Positions 1 to 6,086 of a DNA stretch of 46,249 bases are shown one piece after another. Under the pieces are notes generated by a model. The model was not told the origin of the DNA and did not search any database. It saw only the letters and a program-made list of their open reading frames with translations. The position numbers and the translations under genes were made by a program. The stretch is from IMG/VR virus record IMGVR_UViG_3300037104_000099, positions 1 through 46,249 of that record; one strand, 5' to 3'. The stretch comes from a virus. Positions within the stretch are counted from its first letter, which is position 1; every line of letters begins with the position of its first letter.

Positions 1-24
1 CTGTTTTCTGCCTGCCTAGCTGTT

Positions 25-219
25 TTATAAAAGCCTTCCAGACCTAAAAAATTTGGTCAGCACGTTCTGCGCCTTTTTAACCATTTCGTAATACTTCTCG
101 GTTACTTTTTTTCCGTTTTGACGAAAAGAATAGAGAGCCATAAAGAGGGCCAGTAATTGGGCACCTTCATATTTATTAATCGCGGCCACTATTTGTTTAT
201 CGTTCATTGTTCCGATCAT
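25..219 (-). CDS. small hypothetical protein, 64 aa
   Basis: Last gene of the leftward operon. A purine-rich GGAGG about 4 nt upstream fixes the start at 219 rather than an upstream ATG at 237. The protein begins MIGTMNDKQ and is short, basic and probably helical, with a hydrophobic stretch (QLLALFMALYSF). I recognise no family. Its ATG overlaps the stop of the 21-aa ORF before it (ATGA), so translation is probably coupled. Confidence 0.55.
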   Translation of the reverse strand: MIGTMNDKQIVAAINKYEGAQLLALFMALYSFRQNGKKVTEKYYEMVKKAQNVLTKFFRSGRLL

Positions 220-281
220 ATTTCCTCCACCGTACACTTCTCACATCCATTCCTATCCAGATTCCCGCAGATTTCTTTCAT
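216..281 (-). CDS. tiny Cys-containing peptide, 21 aa
   Basis: A 21-codon ORF (MKEICGNLDRNGCEKCTVEE..) with three cysteines, preceded by a purine-rich GGGAGCGGG. Its ATG overlaps the stop of the 28-aa membrane peptide and its stop overlaps the ATG of the 64-aa gene, both as ATGA. The double coupling and the Shine-Dalgarno (SD) sequence are the main reasons to take it seriously. The Cys spacing (C-x7-C-x2-C) could bind a metal, but no function can be named. Confidence 0.4.
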   Translation of the reverse strand: MKEICGNLDRNGCEKCTVEEI

Positions 282-364
282 CCCGCTCCCCACCAAATCA
301 GAAGCCCGAGCGCGAAGATTCCAACCGCTATACCGATGATTATTCCTGCAAAAAATCCGATCAT
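278..364 (-). CDS. 28-aa single-pass membrane peptide
   Basis: The ORF encodes MIGFFAGIIIGIAVGIF followed by ALGLLIWWGAG, a nearly complete transmembrane helix with glycine spacing. The start is preceded by GGTAAGGA and overlaps the stop of the HAD-like gene (ATGA). Its own stop overlaps the next tiny ORF. Small glycine-rich phage membrane peptides can act in lysis or membrane signalling. The role here is unknown. Confidence 0.5.
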   Translation of the reverse strand: MIGFFAGIIIGIAVGIFALGLLIWWGAG

Positions 365-891
365 TTCCTTACCTCATTCAACACAATGTCTTGCGGTTGG
401 GTCCTGATTGACGACCGCTGCATAATCAAAAACGCTTCCAGTTCTTCCGGTTCATGAATCCTTATTATTTCCCCTTCTACTTCGCGGTTATAGGGGTAAT
501 CAATTAAAGCAATTTGTGAATAGTCGGAAAACAACGGATAATCTTCAATGAGGACGTCGCCGGGGCGGAGAATCTTCAGCTTTTCGTCGGCGTGATTGAC
601 AAAAATTACATTGAATTGATGAAATTCAAAATGCTCGTAAAGCCAGCAGCAAGTAAAATCCCGCCATGATTCCGGTTGACAGGTGAGAATATTCACAAGG
701 GGGAGCTTTTTTATTACTTCGTGGTATTGAGTGACCGGGGCCGTGTATAGGATGCGGAGATTGTCCTCAATGATCTGGCAAAATCGCCGTCCGTCCGGGC
801 CGTAGCAATCCCATTGGTGGGGATAATAGCCCAACACTTCACGGCATGTATCCCGGATAACTCCATCAAGATCGAAATAGATTTGTTTCAT
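361..891 (-). CDS. HAD-superfamily phosphatase (nucleotidase-like)
   Basis: 176 aa. Motif I is at the N-terminus (FDLDGVIRD, with D7 as the expected nucleophile and D9 as general acid). Motif II Thr is in NILTCQ, a motif III Lys is in DEKLKIL, and motif IV acids are in DVLIEDYP. The order and spacing match small HAD 5'-nucleotidase-like enzymes, which dephosphorylate nucleotides or other phosphoesters in the cytoplasm. The start overlaps the stop of the preceding gene (ATGA). Next to a metallophosphoesterase, it suggests nucleotide or nucleic-acid end processing. The substrate is not visible. Confidence 0.75.
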   Translation of the reverse strand: MKQIYFDLDGVIRDTCREVLGYYPHQWDCYGPDGRRFCQIIEDNLRILYTAPVTQYHEVIKKLPLVNILTCQPESWRDFTCCWLYEHFEFHQFNVIFVNHADEKLKILRPGDVLIEDYPLFSDYSQIALIDYPYNREVEGEIIRIHEPEELEAFLIMQRSSIRTQPQDIVLNEVRK

Positions 892-1124
892 TTCACATCA
901 ATCCATTTCCCGACGTAGACGCGCCGCGGTTCGATTCCATATTTTTCTTTTGCAAGTCTTAAATCGGCCTTGATGCTCAAAATATCACTCAAGTGCCGCT
1001 CCATTTCCTTGAACTGGAAATCAATAAAAAGCTGGCGCTCTTCCTGTGTCATGTCTGAAAATGCTATGTGGATGTGTGGCATCTGTCCTCTTTTGGGTAC
1101 GATTGCACCCCGGATTTTTGTCAT
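888..1124 (-). CDS. hypothetical protein, 78 aa
   Basis: A small protein (MTKIRGAIVPKRGQMPHIHI..) that is mostly charged helix with a C-terminal YVGKWIDV segment. It lies between the metallophosphoesterase and the HAD phosphatase, and its stop overlaps the start of the latter. I recognise no domain. The tight placement in the operon supports that it is expressed. Confidence 0.55.
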   Translation of the reverse strand: MTKIRGAIVPKRGQMPHIHIAFSDMTQEERQLFIDFQFKEMERHLSDILSIKADLRLAKEKYGIEPRRVYVGKWIDVK

Positions 1125-1137
1125 GTGAAATGTAACT

Positions 1138-2037
1138 TTACCTTTGATTTCCCTTTAAACCGACTTCATCGGCCCGGTTCTCAACCGTCAAAATCCGCTC
1201 ACAAGGAATATACCGAGCCCGGGTAGCCCCGAGAGTTGTTGCCGAATATGCCTTGATTTCCCCGTATCCAGTGAATCCAGAAGCGTACGTTCTTAGGTAC
1301 GAACCGGTAATCAATCCCATCGTTGCTTTTTGGCCAATTTCAGAGCAATCACTATTCGGGACCAGCTTCAGGAATGCCTTTGCAAATTGTTCGTGGACAT
1401 GGCCCATTAAAACTAAATCAGCGTCAACCATATCAACAAGCGTCTTCAGTTTATTGATCTTTCCGCCGGCAGTGTTCGCCGCACCCATGCCGTGATGAAT
1501 AAACACCCGCAGCCTGGCCGTGAATTTCCCCGGGGGCGTGTCAGAATAGGTCATTTTGCATCCGGCCTTGAACCCGGGCTCATGAACGAAATAAACATCG
1601 GTGAATCCCGAGAACCTCATATTCGGAACCCGCAGCGCTTGGCAGATGTAATCATGAACAAACATCTGTGAGTTGTGATTCATTGCCGTGAATTCGTGGT
1701 TTCCTATGAGCATTCCGAGACATTTTCTTTTTATTGGCGTGAAGTAGCGGATAATCATCTTTGCGACGATGGCGCCCAGCTGGGAAAGATCGGTGACCTT
1801 CAGATCCTCATCAAAGGCTTCAGGGTCAAACCGCTTGTCGCCCGGGAAAATCCAGTCAGCATAATCACCGCCGATGAAATACAGGGAATACATGTCGTCA
1901 TTGATCCGCTGTATGTCCCTTGTAAGGTGAGCCTTTGAAACGCCACGGTTAAGCAGGTGAATGTCCGCAACGTCATAGATTGAGAATTCCGCAAATTCTT
2001 TTCCGTATCTGACAACCCTACATCCCGATGCTTCCAC
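1138..2037 (-). CDS. calcineurin-like metallophosphoesterase
   Basis: 299 aa with the full metal-binding signature in order: DIH (D25, H27), GGDYAD near residue 58, GNHE near 113, the histidines of FIHHGMG and GHVHE near 212. The family hydrolyses phosphodiesters or phosphomonoesters with two metal ions. Phage members are often DNA-repair-like exonucleases or nucleotide phosphatases. The start is a GTG placed just after a GGGGGGAA ribosome site, overlapping the end of the SANT-like gene by 20 bp. Cytoplasmic, no signal peptide. The substrate is not determinable here. Confidence 0.8.
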   Translation of the reverse strand: MEASGCRVVRYGKEFAEFSIYDVADIHLLNRGVSKAHLTRDIQRINDDMYSLYFIGGDYADWIFPGDKRFDPEAFDEDLKVTDLSQLGAIVAKMIIRYFTPIKRKCLGMLIGNHEFTAMNHNSQMFVHDYICQALRVPNMRFSGFTDVYFVHEPGFKAGCKMTYSDTPPGKFTARLRVFIHHGMGAANTAGGKINKLKTLVDMVDADLVLMGHVHEQFAKAFLKLVPNSDCSEIGQKATMGLITGSYLRTYASGFTGYGEIKAYSATTLGATRARYIPCERILTVENRADEVGLKGNQR

Positions 2038-2248
2038 GCTTCCCCCCTGTTTTCATGAATTTCTCAAAGGCGGCAAAGTCGATTTCAACCCCAGTAGAAG
2101 GAAGCGGCAAATTCATTGCTTGCAGTTTCGCCCTGATTGCCCTATCCGTCCGCGACTTCAGGACGATTAAGATTTCCGGCATGGTTCTATTTGCCGCCAC
2201 TAATTTCTTCAGGATTTCTTCTTCTTTGGGCGTCCAGTATCTTTTCAT
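2018..2248 (-). CDS. SANT/Myb-like DNA-binding protein, 76 aa
   Basis: The N-terminal 45 residues (MKRYWTPKEEEILKKL.. then SRTDRAIRAKLQAM) have the W-T-x-x-E-E start and third-helix basic pattern of a SANT/Myb-type helix-turn-helix, as in small phage DNA-binding proteins. The C-terminus is short and ends in a glycine/lysine tail. Its start overlaps the stop of the preceding 67-aa gene (ATGA). It lies two genes downstream of the XRE repressor and probably takes part in control of the early region. Confidence 0.6.
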   Translation of the reverse strand: MKRYWTPKEEEILKKLVAANRTMPEILIVLKSRTDRAIRAKLQAMNLPLPSTGVEIDFAAFEKFMKTGGKRGSIGM

Positions 2249-2448
2249 TTAAGCCCCTGTTTCTTCTTCGTGCATGACCGATAATCGCTCTGGTCAATGT
2301 GCTGGCATTTGAAAACGTCCCCCGAAGCAACGTGATCATCGCAGCCCCGGCGCATCCGGTATTCATCCCACACGAACGGGCAGCGCCATTTCTTGTCTTT
2401 GTGCGTCCAGCTATTCGGGTCGTTCGGGTATTCGGTGACATTATTCAT
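2245..2448 (-). CDS. hypothetical Cys-containing protein, 67 aa
   Basis: It begins MNNVTEYPNDPNSWTHKDKK and contains four cysteines (RCPF, RGCDD, KCQH, RSC) that could bind a metal. The SD sequence is GAGG within the end of the repressor gene, with an 8-bp overlap of the two genes. I recognise no family. Coupled on both sides within the repressor operon. Confidence 0.5.
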   Translation of the reverse strand: MNNVTEYPNDPNSWTHKDKKWRCPFVWDEYRMRRGCDDHVASGDVFKCQHIDQSDYRSCTKKKQGLK

Positions 2449-2632
2449 TGATTAACCTCGTTGCTTTAATAGATAATGCTCTCGCAATTTGATCTATCGT
2501 AGCCAGCGAGGTAGTTTTATGCTTGAGTAACATCGAGTAGTTAGATTGTTTTATGCCCAAGTGCTGCGAAAACTCGCCCTTGTTCATCTTCAACCGTTTT
2601 CTTTTTGATTCAATAAAGTTTATGTTCAGCAT
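2441..2632 (-). CDS. XRE/Cro-type repressor-like HTH protein, 63 aa
   Basis: It begins MLNINFIESKRKRLKMNKGE and contains a five-helix XRE fold: FSQHLGIKQSNYSMLLKHKT is the helix-turn-helix and IDQIARALSIKATRLINE closes the domain. It is a bare DNA-binding domain like Cro. An in-frame upstream ATG at 2653 is rejected because a consensus TATAAT lies at 2639-2644, between it and 2632. Transcription would then start at or next to the A of the 2632 ATG, giving a leaderless mRNA. It is probably the switch protein of the divergent control region and possibly autoregulated through 2658-2669. Confidence 0.8.
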   Translation of the reverse strand: MLNINFIESKRKRLKMNKGEFSQHLGIKQSNYSMLLKHKTTSLATIDQIARALSIKATRLINE

Positions 2633-2638
2633 GGGGCT

Positions 2639-2666
2639 ATTATACATAATCAAAATCAGATTGCAA
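2639..2666 (-). promoter_or_regulatory. repressor promoter, predicted leaderless transcript
   Basis: On the minus strand, TTGCAA (2666-2661) and a perfect TATAAT (2644-2639) are 16 bp apart. The -10 box ends 6 nt before the ATG at 2632, so the expected transcription start coincides with the start codon. This resembles the leaderless arrangement of lambda cI from its maintenance promoter. Confidence 0.6.
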
Positions 2667-2669
2667 TCT
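2658..2669. promoter_or_regulatory. candidate repressor operator palindrome
   Basis: A perfect 12-bp palindrome, AGATTGCAATCT, covers the -35 element of the repressor promoter. Its symmetry and position fit autorepression by the XRE protein. Binding is inferred. Confidence 0.4.
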
Positions 2670-2727
2670 TTTTTTCATTTATTTTTACACGAAGGGAAAA
2701 GCCTTTTCATTTTTATTAAAATAGTTC

Positions 2728-2755
2728 TTGACAAATAAAATAATGAGAGTAATCT
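2728..2755 (+). promoter_or_regulatory. rightward sigma70-like early promoter
   Basis: A perfect TTGACA (2728-2733) is followed after 16 bp by TAATCT (2750-2755). Expected transcription start is about 2762, just before the first strand of the long-range helix of the structured region. It would drive the structured RNA and the plus-strand operon. Confidence 0.55.
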
Positions 2756-2761
2756 ATTCTC
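2745..2761. promoter_or_regulatory. candidate operator over the rightward promoter
   Basis: GAGAGTA-atc-TATTCTC is an inverted repeat (6 of 7 positions) that covers the -10 region and start site of the rightward promoter. A repressor bound here would block transcription. Only the AGATT core is shared with the palindrome at 2658-2669, so common recognition by the XRE protein is uncertain. Confidence 0.35.
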
Positions 2762-3175
2762 AAACAGTGGGACTTGAAAATGTTCCGCATCCCGAAGCGC
2801 CTGCTCACAAATGCTTGGGCCTCCCTATAAGGGAATAACGCAATCGCACCCGTAAAGCATAGAGCACAAAGGCCCACCATTTGACGCACAGATGGTGCTT
2901 TAGGGGACTGGATGTCGAAAGAAATTTTGCAGCTCGCGGAGTGAAGCCCACACCTAACGGCGTAGCGGTCAACGAAGCGGACGGAAGAACAACGGCAGAA
3001 AAGCAATTTTATTGATCTTTGGAAATGTCAGTGCGGCGTGGAAGGACACGCAGAGATGGGATCGGACTCGGCTTGAACACCCCGAACCTAACTTCCGGCT
3101 TGCCCGGGGAAATAAAGGTGGAAACAGCCTTGCTGATAAAGTTCTGAGCTTCACTTTATCGGCCACTGACAGAAA
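2762..3175 (+). ncRNA. candidate structured non-coding RNA (or structured leader)
   Basis: About 410 nt without a convincing gene lie between a strong promoter and the first ORF. Helices seen by eye: P1 GTGGGaCTT 2767-2775 with AAGCCCAC 2944-2951; P2 2797-2804 with 2929-2937; hairpin TCCCT-ATA-AGGGA 2822-2834; a 9-bp stem 2875-2897 with loop acgca; TGGGCCT 2816-2822 with AGGCCCA 2870-2876, which interleaves with TAAAGCA 2853-2859/TGCTTTA 2896-2902 as a pseudoknot. The second domain is closed by TGTCAGTG 3026-3033 with CACTGACA 3164-3171 and holds hairpins 3036-3051 and 3132-3163 (11 bp). Linkers are A-rich. There is no tRNA-like end, no ribozyme core I recognise and no clear terminator, so it may be a leader of the operon rather than a free RNA. 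Confidence 0.55.
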
Positions 3176-3229
3176 CTTTAAACCTTTTTCACATAGGAGG
3201 GAGCACGGAGCCCCGCCAGAAAGGACACA

Positions 3230-3823
3230 ATGGCATTATTCGAAATCAAACACAGATTCAGCGGCAGCGTACTTTTTTCGCTGGAAACGGAATCTTTAAA
3301 ATTATGCGTCGAGGCGGCAGTTAAAGGCGGTGCCAATCTGCGCGGTGCCGATCTGGGCGGTGCCAATCTGGGCGGTGCCGATCTGCACGGTGCCAATCTG
3401 GGCGGTGCCAATCTGCGCGGTGCCGATCTGGGCGGTGCCAATCTGGGCGGTGCCGATCTGCACGGTGCCAATCTGGGCGGTGCCGATCTGGGCGGTGCCA
3501 ATCTGGGCGGTGCCGATCTGCACGGTGCCAATCTGCGCGATGCCGATCTGCGCGATGCCGATCTGGGCGGTAATAAATTAGTCGGCGACCGTCCCGTTAT
3601 TCAAATTTCCCCCATCGGCTCGCGGTCCGATTTCCTGACTGCATACATAACGGACAATGGGGTTTTTCTACGTGCTGGATGTTTTTTCGGCACGGTTGGG
3701 CACTTCAAGGCGGCTTTACAGGAAACTCACGGCTCAAATGCCCACGCGGAAGAATACCTTGCGGCTCTCGCGTTGATCGAAACGCACGCGAAGATTTATA
3801 CGTCCAAGGCCGAAGGTAAATAG
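3230..3823 (+). CDS. pentapeptide-repeat protein with conserved C-terminal domain
   Basis: 197 aa. Residues 1-33 form a short N-terminal segment. Residues 34-113 are 16 perfect A(D/N)LxG-type pentapeptides, which fold as a right-handed quadrilateral beta-helix. Residues 115-197 ([20 protein letters not shown].. [13 protein letters not shown]..) form a C-terminal domain that I know from other phage pentapeptide proteins. Some pentapeptide proteins mimic DNA and bind gyrase, but there is no proof of this here. AAAGGA lies 6-7 nt before the ATG. It is the first gene after the structured RNA and so the first product of the rightward operon. Confidence 0.8.
   Translation: MALFEIKHRFSGSVLFSLETESLKLCVEAAVKGGANLRGADLGGANLGGADLHGANLGGANLRGADLGGANLGGADLHGANLGGADLGGANLGGADLHGANLRDADLRDADLGGNKLVGDRPVIQISPIGSRSDFLTAYITDNGVFLRAGCFFGTVGHFKAALQETHGSNAHAEEYLAALALIETHAKIYTSKAEGK
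3329..3568 (+). repeat. 15-bp tandem repeat (16 units) with 75-bp higher-order duplication
   Basis: The unit is ggtgcc(a/g)atctg(g/c)(g/a)c, encoding one pentapeptide. Units 1-5 (3329-3403) and 6-10 (3404-3478) are identical over 75 bp, so the array grew recently by duplication of a five-unit block. The unit has no stop in several other frames, which creates long spurious ORFs on both strands. Confidence 0.9.
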
Positions 3824-3825
3824 CC

Positions 3826-4089
3826 ATGCGTAGAGACAAATTCAAATGGCTGTGGATTCTCGCGCTTGTCCTGCTGTGCTGCATCCTTATCACCCAGTGT
3901 GACGAGGGACGCAAGCTGAAGGCAGAAGCCCGGCAAACGGCAGAGACATTAAGATTAAATCAAGCCGAAATCGATCTCATCATGACGCGGCTCGACGGCC
4001 TTGCTGATGACTGCATTGTCAAGCGGGAGTGGTACGGATTCAGTTGTCGAGAAATAAAAACGGGGAAATTATTTAGGATGACGAAATGA
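3826..4089 (+). CDS. small membrane-anchored protein, 87 aa
   Basis: It begins MRRDKFKWLWILALVLLCCI followed by LITQCDEG. Basic residues and then a strong hydrophobic stretch (residues 8-24) give a signal-anchor with the rest outside or in the periplasm. ITQC is not a good lipobox because Q is at -1. The remainder (residues 28-60) is a charged helix that could coil. The function is unknown. It is directly downstream of the pentapeptide gene. Confidence 0.55.
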   Translation: MRRDKFKWLWILALVLLCCILITQCDEGRKLKAEARQTAETLRLNQAEIDLIMTRLDGLADDCIVKREWYGFSCREIKTGKLFRMTK

Positions 4090-4304
4090 TTATGCCATTC
4101 GGAAAATGCAAAGGGCGGGACATCAAAACAATCCCCGATGATTATTGCATGTGGTTATCAAAGCCGGTTTATTCGGGGAAGTTTTATAAAAGCCAGCATT
4201 CCACTGAGCTTAATTGGAAAGTCCCCTTTGCCGTGAAAATTGCCGCGCGTCAGGAACTTGAGCGCCGAGGCTTTAAGCTGATCGGGGAAAGGTGGGAGCA
4301 ATAA
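4086..4304 (+). CDS. DUF3820-like small protein
   Basis: 72 aa. The start MIMPFGKCKGRDIKTIPDDY resembles the MPFGKYKG..LPEDYLxWL signature of DUF3820 domains, small phage/bacterial proteins sometimes fused to exonuclease X. The start overlaps the previous stop (ATGA) with AGGA 7 nt upstream. Probably a nucleic-acid-related accessory protein, though the family has no firm function. Confidence 0.6.
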   Translation: MIMPFGKCKGRDIKTIPDDYCMWLSKPVYSGKFYKSQHSTELNWKVPFAVKIAARQELERRGFKLIGERWEQ

Positions 4305-4489
4305 TGCCAACAGCATACTCCGCCGCCGACCACCATTATGAATGCCAGCTTATTGCCGACGCTCGCATAACAGCCACGATTGAAGCCGCCATTGAGCTTT
4401 TGAATGACGCTCTTGAGGCGAAGACGGACAGGGCGCAGTATTATTGCGTAACAGAAGCTATTTCAAAATTGAAGGAGCTTGAACCATGA
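4304..4489 (+). CDS. hypothetical helical protein, 61 aa
   Basis: It begins MPTAYSAADHHYECQLIADA and is almost wholly alpha-helical with a SKLKELEP end. The ATG shares an A with the previous TAA (TAATG), and GGGAGC precedes it, so the upstream in-frame ATG at 4292 is not used. The 3' end carries an imperfect copy of the repeat found at 4713-4732 and 5127-5146. I recognise no family. Confidence 0.5.
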   Translation: MPTAYSAADHHYECQLIADARITATIEAAIELLNDALEAKTDRAQYYCVTEAISKLKELEP

Positions 4490-4722
4490 GAGTCACATTC
4501 AGCGTCGTAAAGTTCTATTCTGACAAAAGCGGCAAATGCACGGTGTGTGGAAAACGATGCAGTAGAACGAAAGAGTTTTATCAAACAGTGAACCCATTCA
4601 ACAAAAACACTCGCGGAGAAGTAAAGACGCGGGAAGAAATCTATAACGAATTAGTCACCGAAGCGAAAGCGTGGCGTCAAGAACCAGTAACGCACGCAAA
4701 GTGTGAACAGTTGGGAAATTGA
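4486..4722 (+). CDS. zinc-finger-like protein, 78 aa
   Basis: Contains CTVCGKRC (C-x2-C-x3-C) near residues 18-25 and a C-terminal HAKC, which could complete a zinc site. The rest is charged. The start overlaps the previous stop (ATGA). Small zinc-ribbon proteins are common in phage early operons and usually bind nucleic acid or protein partners. No specific role can be given. Confidence 0.5.
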   Translation: MRVTFSVVKFYSDKSGKCTVCGKRCSRTKEFYQTVNPFNKNTRGEVKTREEIYNELVTEAKAWRQEPVTHAKCEQLGN

Positions 4723-4732
4723 AGGAATTGGA
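4713..4732. repeat. 20-bp direct repeat, copy 1
   Basis: Identical over 20 bp to 5127-5146 (core AAATTGAAGGAATTGGA). This copy spans the stop codon of the zinc-finger-like gene. The two copies bracket exactly one gene (4759-5115). A degenerate third copy lies at the end of the gene at 4304-4489. Confidence 0.85.
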
Positions 4733-4758
4733 AACAACAAAATGAAAGGAGAAAAATC

Positions 4759-5115
4759 GTGAAGGAAACAGAAGAAAAAGAAACAAGTGAATATCTCGCG
4801 TGTATTTTATCAGAAAAGGAATTGATCGACCGCAGCAAGGCTCTGGCAAAAGCCAATGAGGACTTGGCTCAAGTTGAGGCCAAAAAGAAAGACGTCATGG
4901 CCGACATCACGGCCCAGCAGAAAAAGCACGAAGCCAACATCGGCGCACTGTCCAGAATTGTTTCGTCGGGCAAGGAATACCGCGACGTCAAGTGCATCAT
5001 CCGCCTCGACTACAAGGCCGGCCGAAAAACTATCACCCGTTGCGATACCAGCGAAATCATCAAGACAAGTGAACTGACCCAAGGCGACCGGCAGGCCAAC
5101 CTGGCGGCGGCGTAA
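4759..5115 (+). CDS. coiled-coil phage protein, 118 aa
   Basis: Starts at GTG after GAAAGGAG. Residues 20-65 are a long charged helix (SKALAKANEDLAQVEAKKKD), very likely a coiled coil. The C-terminal part (EYRDVKCIIRLDYKAGRKTI) looks like a small beta-rich domain. The family occurs in other phages as an uncharacterised protein. The gene sits alone between two copies of a 20-bp direct repeat, which suggests insertion or exchange as a cassette. Confidence 0.6.
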   Translation: MKETEEKETSEYLACILSEKELIDRSKALAKANEDLAQVEAKKKDVMADITAQQKKHEANIGALSRIVSSGKEYRDVKCIIRLDYKAGRKTITRCDTSEIIKTSELTQGDRQANLAAA

Positions 5116-5126
5116 CAGAAGCACAG

Positions 5127-5146
5127 GGGAAATTGAAGGAATTGGA
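5127..5146. repeat. 20-bp direct repeat, copy 2
   Basis: Second exact copy of the repeat at 4713-4732, in the short gap upstream of the gene at 5156. The purine-rich repeat lies just before the GGAGGGCGGGG ribosome site. Confidence 0.85.
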
Positions 5147-5155
5147 GGGCGGGGA

Positions 5156-5362
5156 ATGACACAACCAAAAAAAAGAGCCACCGGAAGATTTTGGGACGAA
5201 ATCAAGCGCGAGTACGCTTATACCGAAGGAGCGTTCCATCAATGGGCAGCCAAATATGACGAATTTGAATCTGGCCCTGGAAATTTCACGGTAGCACTCA
5301 TTGAGGATGTGGAGGGCAATATCAGAGAATGCGATCCACACACTGTGAGATTTTTTACATAG
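5156..5362 (+). CDS. hypothetical protein, 68 aa
   Basis: It begins MTQPKKRATGRFWDEIKREY and ends with a beta-like NFTVALIEDVEGNIRE segment. The ribosome site GGAGGGCGGGG is strong. I recognise no family. Confidence 0.5.
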   Translation: MTQPKKRATGRFWDEIKREYAYTEGAFHQWAAKYDEFESGPGNFTVALIEDVEGNIRECDPHTVRFFT

Positions 5363-5401
5363 CCCAAATTCCTGACCCGCACCCAGGACATAAAAGGCGG
5401 G

Positions 5402-5417
5402 CTGATCAACTGATCAG
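5402..5417. promoter_or_regulatory. palindrome, possible operator or hairpin
   Basis: CTGATCA-ac-TGATCAG is a perfect 7-bp inverted repeat in the 116-bp gap before the gene at 5479. Its 2-nt spacer is too short for a stable RNA loop, so a protein-binding site is more likely. No promoter boxes are clear beside it. Confidence 0.35.
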
Positions 5418-5440
5418 TAATTAAAAAATGGGTATGATGG

Positions 5441-5460
5441 TCGGGGGAGAAATCCCCCGA
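5441..5460 (+). promoter_or_regulatory. GNRA-loop hairpin upstream of a ribosome site
   Basis: TCGGGGGA-GAAA-TCCCCCGA is a perfect 8-bp GC-rich stem with a GAAA tetraloop. It ends about 8 nt before the SD of the gene at 5479. There is no U-run, so it is not an intrinsic terminator. It could protect the downstream mRNA or act as an RNA-processing or protein-binding site. Confidence 0.5.
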
Positions 5461-5478
5461 TGCCCAGAGGAGGAAAGG

Positions 5479-5811
5479 ATGAAGCAGACGCTTTTTGTTT
5501 ATAAGGGGAATTTCTCTACACAGATACTTTTCTTCGACGAGGAAAAGAAAAACGACTCATCCGTTACGCTCATCGGCACTACCGAACTGGAAATCGAGCC
5601 GGTGAAGAAGGAAGTCAAATATCCATGCTTTAAAAAATATATCATACCGGGCGAAGCATACGGAACGGTAATTCTTTTTACAGAAGGCGGATGCGGAACA
5701 GTTGTTGTTAAATCATCTGTGTGGCCGCTGGGGTGGCGCTCTGGCACGTGGGCAGAATTACTAAAACCGGAAGAATGGGTAGAAATCAAAGGCATCAAGG
5801 AGATTGAATAA
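5479..5811 (+). CDS. hypothetical protein, 110 aa
   Basis: A strong GAGGAGGAAAGG site sets the start at 5479, not at the upstream ATG 5428. The protein (MKQTLFVYKGNFSTQILFFD..) is predicted mostly beta and ends WVEIKGIKEIE. It is preceded by the GNRA hairpin, which is unusual in this tightly packed operon. No recognised family. Confidence 0.55.
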   Translation: MKQTLFVYKGNFSTQILFFDEEKKNDSSVTLIGTTELEIEPVKKEVKYPCFKKYIIPGEAYGTVILFTEGGCGTVVVKSSVWPLGWRSGTWAELLKPEEWVEIKGIKEIE

Positions 5812-6044
5812 TGAGATTCAGATTCTGGGAAAAAGAGAAGCGAGAAGATGTATTGCCGCTACGACCCGTTGACCTTGCAATTCAATCCGGCGTTCAGAAT
5901 TTATCAGCGTTCACAGTTGATGAACGTGAGGAAATATTGAACGGGATAGCAGCGAGGGCGTTTCCGCAAAAGAGACATTTGCACAGAAATCCCCGTACGG
6001 CAGAAAAGCCGTTCACGCCTGCCGAAGCGGGAGAAATAATTTAG
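5811..6044 (+). CDS. hypothetical protein, 77 aa
   Basis: It begins MRFRFWEKEKREDVLPLRPV. The ATG shares an A with the previous TAA (TAATG), so it is coupled. The protein is charged, with a helical middle (SAFTVDEREEILNGIAARAF). I recognise no domain. Confidence 0.5.
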   Translation: MRFRFWEKEKREDVLPLRPVDLAIQSGVQNLSAFTVDEREEILNGIAARAFPQKRHLHRNPRTAEKPFTPAEAGEII

Positions 6045-6047
6045 CAC

Positions 6048-6064
6048 CCCTGCCGCCAGCGTTG
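6048..6064. repeat. 17-bp direct repeat, copy 1
   Basis: CCCTGCCGCCAGCGTTG occurs here and exactly at 6579-6595. The two copies bracket one gene (6087-6578). Confidence 0.85.
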
Positions 6065-6086
6065 CATAACAAGAAAGGAGCAAACA

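Noticed and set aside
928-938. GGTTCGATTCC, a tRNA T-arm-like string
   Set aside because: No matching acceptor, D or anticodon arms. It lies inside a minus-strand coding gene.
2716-3166. Minus-strand ORFs of 65-96 aa over the structured region
   Set aside because: No ribosome sites and Cys/Ser/Arg-rich composition typical of antisense frames.
2762-3175. tmRNA, RNase P or group II intron
   Set aside because: No tRNA-like ends, no tag ORF, no RNase P core strings and no domain V-like hairpin.
3012-3299. 95-aa plus-strand ORF inside the structured region
   Set aside because: Odd composition, no ribosome site, overlaps both the predicted RNA helices and the pentapeptide gene start.
3178-3581. 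Long repetitive ORFs in other frames of the pentapeptide array
   Set aside because: The 15-bp unit has no stop in several frames. Repetitive products (for example PIWAV or AQIGT) are by-products of the tandem repeat.
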